DNA from: Faeciplasma gallinarum
GTDB lineage: Bacteria; Bacillota; Clostridia; Oscillospirales; Ruminococcaceae
Reading direction: 5' to 3'
Assembly: GCA_018711085.1 (NCBI GenBank)
Contig: DVIR01000038.1
Location: forward strand, 1-19,350
Length of the DNA: 19,350 bases
The notes under the pieces were generated by a model. It made no database searches and was not told the origin of the DNA. It saw only the letters and a list, made by a program, of their open reading frames with translations. The first letter of the stretch is position 1, and each line of letters begins with the position of its first letter. Positions 14,149 to 19,350 of this stretch are shown piece after piece. Position numbers and translations under genes: made by a program.

Positions 14149-15732
14149 ATGAACAGCACAAATAATACAAATAATGATGTAAAAAGAGCAAACGGCAAAA
14201 AGGGCGGAACAGCTTTTGCGGTGATCTTGATTTTAGTGGTGATTGTCGTAGCAGCAGCCGTCGCCGTGAGCATGCTTGACAATAAAACGGCAGATGACGG
14301 CAGTTTGGACACGCCCGACACGGAAAGCGTCACAACTGCGGCGGAAGAGCCTGCCGACACCACTTCAAGCCCGACAACAGAGCCGGACGTCGATGATACG
14401 GCAAGCGATGAAACATCCGCTGCAACCGCCTCGGAGTCTAAGGACTCGGAGCCTGCGGGTGACGGCGAGCTAAACGAGCAGGGCTATTACACCGTCAGCG
14501 GAATTATAAAAGACGCCGCCATGCATACGGTTCTTGTAGAGGCGGAGGACGGCACAGAGTATCCGTTCCACACCGACGGAGCGCAGATAATAACCGGCCT
14601 TACGGGATATATTTTAGGCAATCCCGTGACGGTATACTACACCGGTGAGCTTGACTTCGGCGGCTCCCCCATTGCGTCAAAGATAATCGTATACGACCTG
14701 CCGGAGAACAACCCCGATGCGCAGATATACCGCCGTGCGCTTGACATGGTGGCAACCATGAGCGTAGAGCAGAGGGTGGGACAGATGTTTATCGCCCGCT
14801 GTCCGGATGAGGACGCAGCCCGAAAAGCATCGCAGTACATGCTCGGCGGATACATCCTGTACGGTGAGGATTTTGAAAACAAGTCCCGTGAAGAAGTAAA
14901 GAGCATGATAGACGAGTACCAAAGCGCATCCGATATTCCGATGTTCATAGGCGTTGATGAGGAGGGCGGAACGGTAAACCGCATAAGCGTCAACGAAAAT
15001 CTGCGGGACGAGCCGTTTAAGTCCCCGCAGGAGCTGTATGAGGAGGGCGGATTTGAGCTTATAGCAAGCGACACGCGCGAAAAGTGCAAACTGCTTAAAG
15101 ACCTCGGAATAAACCTCAACTTTGCGCCGGTGTGCGACGTGTCAACCGACCCGAACGACTTTATCTATCCGAGGAGCTTCGGAGCCGACGCGCATAGCAC
15201 GTCCGAGTATGTAAAAACCGTCGTTGAGGTTATGAAAGAAGAGGGCGTAGGCAGCGTGCTGAAGCACTTCCCGGGATGCGGCGGCAACGGCGACACGCAT
15301 ACTTCGGTTGTGTATGACGAAAGACCCATAGAGACGTTTGAGGAGTCGGACTTCCTGCCGTTTGAGGCGGGAATAGCTGCCGGCGCAGATATGATCTTAG
15401 TCTCGCACAACGTGGTGGAGTGCATCGATCCGGAAAGCCCCGCATCGCTGTCGTGGGATATCCATTACGACATACTCAGGAACGAGCTTGGATTTGAGGG
15501 CGTGATCATAACAGACGAGCTGTCAATGGAGGGCGTGAGCGAGTTTGCCTCGGACGAGGATATAGCGGTGGAGGCGGTGAGAGTCGGCAACGACATGCTT
15601 TGCTGCACCGACTTTGAAACTCAGATCCCCGCCGTCATAGATGCGATAAACGAGCACGAGCTGTCCCTTGACACGATAAACGACGCGGTAGTGCGAATAC
15701 TCGTGCTGAAAATTAAACTGGGCATACTGTAA
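14149..15732 (+). CDS. Membrane-anchored GH3 glycosidase, NagZ-like beta-N-acetylhexosaminidase
   Basis: A 527-residue protein. A cytosolic head is followed by one membrane helix (about 21-43), a Thr/Ser/Asp/Glu-rich linker (46-108), a small all-beta segment (112-184) and a GH3 barrel (192-527). The barrel has 'KHFPG' (372-376) followed by D382-T-H384, the Asp-His pair typical of NagZ-type acid/base catalysis, and the nucleophile D456 in 'VIITDELSMEG'. Such enzymes remove beta-linked N-acetylglucosamine, often from muropeptides. The chosen ATG at 14149 has GGAGG 5 nt ahead; an upstream ATG at 14086 lacks one. The enzyme would act outside the cell on substrates taken up by the downstream transporter (inference). 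The loop is KHFPGCGGNGDTH, with cysteine where NagZ normally has histidine. Confidence 0.9.
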   Translation: MNSTNNTNNDVKRANGKKGGTAFAVILILVVIVVAAAVAVSMLDNKTADDGSLDTPDTESVTTAAEEPADTTSSPTTEPDVDDTASDETSAATASESKDSEPAGDGELNEQGYYTVSGIIKDAAMHTVLVEAEDGTEYPFHTDGAQIITGLTGYILGNPVTVYYTGELDFGGSPIASKIIVYDLPENNPDAQIYRRALDMVATMSVEQRVGQMFIARCPDEDAARKASQYMLGGYILYGEDFENKSREEVKSMIDEYQSASDIPMFIGVDEEGGTVNRISVNENLRDEPFKSPQELYEEGGFELIASDTREKCKLLKDLGINLNFAPVCDVSTDPNDFIYPRSFGADAHSTSEYVKTVVEVMKEEGVGSVLKHFPGCGGNGDTHTSVVYDERPIETFEESDFLPFEAGIAAGADMILVSHNVVECIDPESPASLSWDIHYDILRNELGFEGVIITDELSMEGVSEFASDEDIAVEAVRVGNDMLCCTDFETQIPAVIDAINEHELSLDTINDAVVRILVLKIKLGIL

Positions 15733-15771
15733 ACCGCGCAAGCCGGTATGCCTTTAAGGGGAGAAGTGAAT

Positions 15772-16611
15772 ATGAACAGGCGTTTTAAAACAAAGCTCGC
15801 TTTAATGAGCATACCGGCCGCTGCGGGATTTATTATATTTTACGTGGTGCCGTTCTTTCGGAGCGTGGGATACTCCTTCGTGGGGAGAATGGTGGACAAA
15901 AAGTTTGTCGGCTTTCAAAACTACATAGAGCTGTTTCAGAATGAATACTTCCGCATGGCGCTTACAAACACCGTCATATTCTCCGTCGTTGGCGTCACGC
16001 TGATACTCATAATATCGCTTGCGCTGTCTGCGGGGCTTGTCAAGCTTTCAAGCACGTTTTCATTCATAAAAAGCTTTTTCGTCATGCCGTATGTCTTGCC
16101 GTCGGCGAGCATAATTTTCTTCTGGCAGCTGTTTTTCGACACGGAGCGATACGTAGCCCTTGAAAAGATAGACGGACTGGGCGGATTCTTTGAAGTGCTG
16201 CCCCTTTACGTGATATTCCTTTGGAAAAACATCGGAATAAACATCATCCTGATAACATCCGCAATGGTAAAGGTTCAGCAGGAGGTGTACGAGGCTGCGG
16301 TTCTCGACGGAGCGCACGGCGTAAAGCTCTTCACAAAAATCACCATGCCCCTCATATCCCCAACGCTCTACTTTGTGGGTGTGCTGTCCTTTGTAAACTC
16401 GCTCAAGATATTTAAGGAGAGCTACCTTTTCTACAATTCAAGCTACCCGCCAAACACCGCATACATGATACAAAATTTCATGAACAACCACTTCCAAAAG
16501 CTGAACTATCAGACGCTCTCTACGGCTGTGGTGATATTCACTCTGGTCATGGCGGTGATAATCTTCCTGCTTTACAAGCTTGAAAATAAGATGTCGGAGG
16601 GAACGTACTGA
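15772..16611 (+). CDS. Carbohydrate ABC transporter permease (MalF/UgpA type)
   Basis: A 279-residue permease with about six membrane helices. The EAA coupling loop is well conserved: 'YEAAVLDGAHGVKLFTKITMPLISPT' in effect, with E-A-A-x-x-D-G present. The N-terminus (KLALMSIPAAAGFIIFYVVP) is typical of sugar permeases without the extra MalF domain. ATG 15772 is chosen because AGGGGAG lies 8 nt ahead; an ATG eight codons earlier has no site. It is the second gene of the operon, and its stop overlaps the next start (TGATG). Confidence 0.93.
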   Translation: MNRRFKTKLALMSIPAAAGFIIFYVVPFFRSVGYSFVGRMVDKKFVGFQNYIELFQNEYFRMALTNTVIFSVVGVTLILIISLALSAGLVKLSSTFSFIKSFFVMPYVLPSASIIFFWQLFFDTERYVALEKIDGLGGFFEVLPLYVIFLWKNIGINIILITSAMVKVQQEVYEAAVLDGAHGVKLFTKITMPLISPTLYFVGVLSFVNSLKIFKESYLFYNSSYPPNTAYMIQNFMNNHFQKLNYQTLSTAVVIFTLVMAVIIFLLYKLENKMSEGTY

Positions 16612-17471
16612 TGGCAAACGATAAAATCGCCGTAAAGGCCCGTAAGTCAGATAAATCCGGTTCCCTTCGCTCAGCCGCCCATAAAACCGCGGGAGCGGCA
16701 AGGACAAAAAGAAAGATATTCGGAATAGTGCGGCTTGTCGTGCTGTCGCTCTTTGCGGTGTTCTTTGCAATACCCGTGATCACAACCGCCATACGTTCCT
16801 TCAGCTTTGAGGGCAGAATAGGCCTTAAACAGTATTGGGAGCTGTTTGTGACAAACTTCACATACCTCGATTACTTTTGGAACTCCGTCATATATGCGGT
16901 GTCCACAACCGTTGTGTGCATACTGATATCCATACCGATAGGGTTCTTGTTTGCAAAGGTAAGATTTCGAGGAAGAGACGGCTTGTTCTTTGTGTTCATA
17001 CTTGTGATGATGCTGCCGTTTCAGGCGACACTTCTGCCGAACTACATACAGCTGCGCGACTTCAACATGCTAAACACCCCGTTTGCGCTGTCAGTGCCGA
17101 TGATGTTTTCTCCCTTTGCGGTATTTTTGCTGCGGCAGTTTATGAAAACCATCCCCGACAGCCTTATAGATGCGACGCTTATAGACACATCGTCGGTCAT
17201 AAAAACCTTCCGCTACGCCATTTTGCCAAATATCAAGCCTGCGATAGTATCCCTGTCGATACTCATCTTCTGTGAGAGCTGGAACATGGTAGACCAGGCG
17301 CTCATATTCTCCATGGACAATGACATGATCATGCCGCTGTCGGTTGTTCTCTCAGAGATACCGGAAAACGTCAAGTATGCGGGAAGCACCGTTTACATGT
17401 TCCCGGTCATAATGCTGTTTGTCATGTTCAGAGAGGCGCTTGAGCAATCAATGGAAAGCTACAAGCTGTAA
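16611..17471 (+). CDS. Carbohydrate ABC transporter permease (MalG/UgpE type), altered EAA loop
   Basis: A 286-residue partner permease. A basic head of about 40 residues, longer than usual, is followed by six membrane helices. The family hallmark 'LPNYIQLRDFNMLNTPFAL' is clear. The coupling loop reads IDATLIDTSSVIKTFRYAILP, so the usual EAA-x-x-D-G is D-A-T-x-x-D-T and the near-invariant glycine is threonine. Start and previous stop overlap, implying coupling. No ATPase gene is present in the operon; a shared MsmK/MsmX-type ATPase elsewhere would be needed if the pair is a normal importer. Confidence 0.9.
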   Translation: MANDKIAVKARKSDKSGSLRSAAHKTAGAARTKRKIFGIVRLVVLSLFAVFFAIPVITTAIRSFSFEGRIGLKQYWELFVTNFTYLDYFWNSVIYAVSTTVVCILISIPIGFLFAKVRFRGRDGLFFVFILVMMLPFQATLLPNYIQLRDFNMLNTPFALSVPMMFSPFAVFLLRQFMKTIPDSLIDATLIDTSSVIKTFRYAILPNIKPAIVSLSILIFCESWNMVDQALIFSMDNDMIMPLSVVLSEIPENVKYAGSTVYMFPVIMLFVMFREALEQSMESYKL

Positions 17472-17481
17472 GGAGGACGCC

Positions 17482-17904
17482 ATGCACAAGATAGTAACAG
17501 TGACGCTCACCGCCATAAGCATTGCGTTTTGCGCCGTGATACTCTTCTTCACATTTTTCGGAGAACGCCTTTACTACGACACAAAGCCAAAGGTGGAGTA
17601 CGTCTCGCTTTCAATGAGCGTCAACGGAAACAGGATAGTCCCCGCCTCGGCGGTGTACGAAGAGGGCGGAAAGAGCTATGTTTACGCCATAGTCCCCACA
17701 ACCGGCTTTTCGGCGCAGATATACACCCTTTCAAAGATTGAAATAACGGTGAACGAGACAGTGGAGGACTACATATACCCGGGCGAAAATGCGCTGATCA
17801 CAGTAGTGGACACGCTCCCCTCTCCCGGGCTGAACGTGGTTTCAAAGTGCAACGAAGAGATATCGGACGGCATAAGAGTGCTGCCGGTTGAGAGCCTTGA
17901 ATAA
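17482..17904 (+). CDS. Single-TM extracytoplasmic protein, weakly efflux-adaptor-like
   Basis: A 140-residue protein I cannot assign firmly. One membrane helix (about 5-26) is followed by an all-beta extracellular part. The segment 'RIVPASAVYEEGGKSYVYAI', the 'ITVNETVEDYIYPGENALITV' stretch and the closing 'ISDGIRVLPVE' resemble the C-terminal beta-barrel region of HlyD/RND membrane-fusion proteins, where 'vPxsAv...g..yVyvv' is common. The hairpin and lipoyl domains of such proteins are absent. A strong AGGAGG precedes the chosen ATG, 10 nt after the permease stop. Its place between the permeases and the binding lipoprotein suggests an accessory transporter subunit (inference). Confidence 0.75.
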   Translation: MHKIVTVTLTAISIAFCAVILFFTFFGERLYYDTKPKVEYVSLSMSVNGNRIVPASAVYEEGGKSYVYAIVPTTGFSAQIYTLSKIEITVNETVEDYIYPGENALITVVDTLPSPGLNVVSKCNEEISDGIRVLPVESLE

Positions 17905-17925
17905 AAAACAAAAAGGAGAACACCC

Positions 17926-18933
17926 ATGCTAAGACGACTACTTGCGATTTTTTGCTGCATAGCCGCGGCGGGAACGGCGCTTTCGGGATGCGCAGGCATG
18001 TTTAAAGCAAACTACTCAGACGATGAGCCGAACGTCACATACTCAACCGACACGACATCTGCGTCAGAAAGCGGAGAAAGCTATGAAAACCGTGACATTG
18101 TTGTGGGGTATTACAGCTATGATGCGGTGCGCATAGAAGCTCTTATTTCGGCATTTGAGGCGAGTGCCGGCGTGAGCGTGGGAAGGCATGCTGTGTCCGT
18201 TACGGACGCCACCATGATCAGCGACCTGCTTCTTGACGACGACAACCAAATAGACGTATTCTTCACATCTACCGTTGACATCTACAAGTTTATAAGGGAC
18301 AAGGAGTATGTGGAGCTGAACGGGTTTGAAAGCCTTAAAGAAAAGCTCGACTCCATGGAGTATACAAAGACCGCCGCCGCGTATGAGGGAAGCTATTTCG
18401 GCGTCCCGTGCGGAGGCTCCTTAACCGATTCGTCTAAGATAACATCCTACGCCGACACACTGCAAAAGTACATTTGCAAAAACATCGACCTGATAAACGG
18501 CGTAAACCGTGATGCAAGCGGGGACGAGCTGACGGCGGTTGTAAAGCATCTTTTGAGCAACCCCGAGGACACGGCTGACGCGCCGTTTTACACCGATTTC
18601 AACTACAAAATGTATCTGTGCGATTACTTTATGATAAGCCCCGACTGCGATAATACCGCGCTTGCGGCGGAGTTTTTGGAGATGGTTTTCGACTACTATA
18701 ACGGCGAGCTGGCGCTTGAGGATGAGAGCGGAAACGAGCTTTTGCCCGAGACGACATACCCTGAGGATGCAGATATGAGCGAAGCACTCCCCGGATGGAA
18801 CTCGACGTATTCCGGCGCTGTTTATCCGATATCGTCGATAATGTTCTCACAGCCGTACTATGGTGAAACGGATGAGGAGATAGCGGCGCTTGTTGCGGAT
18901 GCTATAGCTCAGGTTGCCGCGAGCATGGAATGA
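17926..18933 (+). CDS. Solute-binding lipoprotein of the GH3-ABC operon (family 1-like, short)
   Basis: A 335-residue lipoprotein with signal peptide and lipobox LSG|C22. The N-lobe looks like a family 1 sugar-binding protein: 'IVVGYYSYDAVRIEALISAFEASAGVSV', then 'DVFFTSTVDIYKFI' and 'YFGVPCGG'. Typical family members are about 400-450 residues; here the middle and C-terminal lobe appear shortened, and the mature protein is acidic. AAAAGGAG precedes the ATG. Its position 21 nt after the small TM protein makes it the binding protein for the two permeases, with an unknown ligand. An 11-bp tandem duplication spans its stop codon. Confidence 0.8.
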   Translation: MLRRLLAIFCCIAAAGTALSGCAGMFKANYSDDEPNVTYSTDTTSASESGESYENRDIVVGYYSYDAVRIEALISAFEASAGVSVGRHAVSVTDATMISDLLLDDDNQIDVFFTSTVDIYKFIRDKEYVELNGFESLKEKLDSMEYTKTAAAYEGSYFGVPCGGSLTDSSKITSYADTLQKYICKNIDLINGVNRDASGDELTAVVKHLLSNPEDTADAPFYTDFNYKMYLCDYFMISPDCDNTALAAEFLEMVFDYYNGELALEDESGNELLPETTYPEDADMSEALPGWNSTYSGAVYPISSIMFSQPYYGETDEEIAALVADAIAQVAASME

Positions 18934-18942
18934 GCATGGAAT
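18921..18942 (+). repeat. 11-bp tandem duplication at the lipoprotein stop codon
   Basis: GAGCATGGAAT occurs twice in direct succession (18921-18931 and 18932-18942). The stop TGA spans the junction. Confidence 0.85.
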
Positions 18943-18987
18943 GAATGCGGAGCGAATATAGAATGATGCATTGTTGATGCGTGATGC

Positions 18988-19049
18988 GCATGCCGTGTCG
19001 GATTTTGTGAGCCGATGCGGCATGCATATCTGTGAGCCGATGCGGCATG
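18988..19049 (+). repeat. Hairpin with a duplicated right arm downstream of the GH3-ABC operon
   Basis: GCATGCCG (18988-18995) pairs with CGGCATGC (19018-19025), with inner TCGG/CCGA pairing. The 19-bp sequence TGTGAGCCGATGCGGCATG occurs at 19006-19024 and again at 19031-19049, so a second arm can pair with the same left arm. No T-tract follows, so it is not a standard terminator. Confidence 0.6.
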
Positions 19050-19116
19050 TACGCTGCAAATAAAAATAAACCGGCGGAGCATGGCGATGATTGTGCTGCG
19101 CATGCATAAGAATACG

Positions 19117-19161
19117 ACATGTGTACATATGCATTCGTATGTGCTCATATGTGCACGTATG
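19117..19161. repeat. Alternating purine-pyrimidine tract
   Basis: 45 nt consisting of three runs of strict purine-pyrimidine alternation (18, 9 and 16 nt) with only brief phase breaks, rich in ATG, CAT and GTG/CAC steps. It sits between the lipoprotein gene and the tRNA promoter. Confidence 0.7.
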
Positions 19162-19189
19162 AATTAAACTTATTTAATTCAAAAAAGGC

Positions 19190-19218
19190 TTGACAATTTA
19201 CCATAATGCTATTATAAT
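19190..19218 (+). promoter_or_regulatory. Consensus promoter of the tRNA-Ser gene
   Basis: TTGACA (19190-19195), exactly 17 nt, TATAAT (19213-19218). The tRNA begins about 80 nt after the predicted start. Confidence 0.9.
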
Positions 19219-19303
19219 CAATATGTTGCACGCTGAAAGGACGGACGCATTAAGGCAGACGAAGGGGCGTGCGGATGAGGATAAAATGTTACAGATTCAT
19301 CAC

Positions 19304-19350
19304 GGAGAAATACCCAAGTGGTGAAGGGGCTCCCCTGCTAAGGGAGTAGG
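19304..19350 (+). tRNA. tRNA-Ser (GCU anticodon), 5' part, cut by window edge
   Basis: The acceptor 5' strand GGAGAAA is followed by TA, then a D-arm (CCC...GGG with AAGTGGTGAA loop), a G, and an anticodon stem CTCCC/GGGAG around loop CTGCTAA, giving anticodon GCT at 19337-19339. The next bases TAGG begin what would be the long variable arm of a class II serine tRNA. The 3' half is outside the window. Confidence 0.93.

Noticed and set aside
18934..19160. Repeat-rich intergenic region considered as a CRISPR array or attachment site next to a tRNA
   Set aside because: Only two copies of one repeat, no regular spacers, no integrase gene, and the tRNA 3' end (the usual attachment site) is outside the window.

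Overview
The window looks like a chromosomal segment of an anaerobic, probably gut-associated Clostridia/Firmicutes bacterium. The reasons are strong AGGAGG-type ribosome binding sites, consensus sigma-A promoters (several TTGACA-N17-TATAAT), a DUF3793-flavodoxin pair, FecCD/Ycl-type siderophore uptake genes, and a carbohydrate ABC permease pair without its own ATPase. Taxonomy is inferred from gene content and signals only. I see no phage, insertion sequence, CRISPR array or rRNA.

Layout. (1) 1-907, minus strand: the first 22 codons of an XRE-type regulator cut by the window edge, then a MarR regulator whose promoter is followed by a 22-bp palindrome. (2) 1051-3862, minus: a two-gene operon of an MBL/beta-CASP metallo-hydrolase and a uridine-kinase-like P-loop kinase, ending at a hairpin terminator. 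(3) 4003-8666, minus: an iron-siderophore ABC importer (permease, permease, ATPase, lipoprotein) followed by a Prx6-type peroxiredoxin and a strong terminator. (4) 8763-9999, minus: DUF3793 protein plus flavodoxin. (5) 10156-10560, minus: a small heavy-metal-associated (HMA) protein. (6) 10602-13965, plus: single genes for a ZIP metal transporter, a patatin-like phospholipase and glucuronate isomerase (uxaC), each with its own promoter. (7) 14021-18933, plus: an operon of a membrane-anchored GH3 (NagZ-like) enzyme, two MalF/MalG-type permeases, a small single-TM protein and a short solute-binding lipoprotein. (8) 18934-19350: a repeat-rich intergenic stretch, then a perfect promoter and the 5' half of tRNA-Ser(GCU).

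How the parts connect. The most informative non-coding signal is a shared palindrome, GTTAG-N6-CTAAC (in two copies extended to CAGTTAGC-N4-GCTAACTG). It occurs three times within 2 kb, each time in the promoter of a minus-strand transcription unit: the siderophore importer-peroxiredoxin operon, the DUF3793-flavodoxin operon and the HMA gene. It resembles DtxR/IdeR-family operators. It suggests a local metal-responsive regulon joining iron uptake, peroxide defence, a flavodoxin (the classic iron-sparing electron carrier), a cysteine-rich DUF3793 protein and a metal-binding peptide, with a ZIP transporter divergent from the HMA gene.

The second unusual element is the GH3-ABC operon: no ATPase, one permease with an altered EAA loop, a solute-binding protein shorter than usual, and a 140-residue membrane-tethered protein that weakly resembles an efflux-adaptor domain. 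The first siderophore permease gene also appears to lack a standard start codon at the position dictated by its Shine-Dalgarno sequence.
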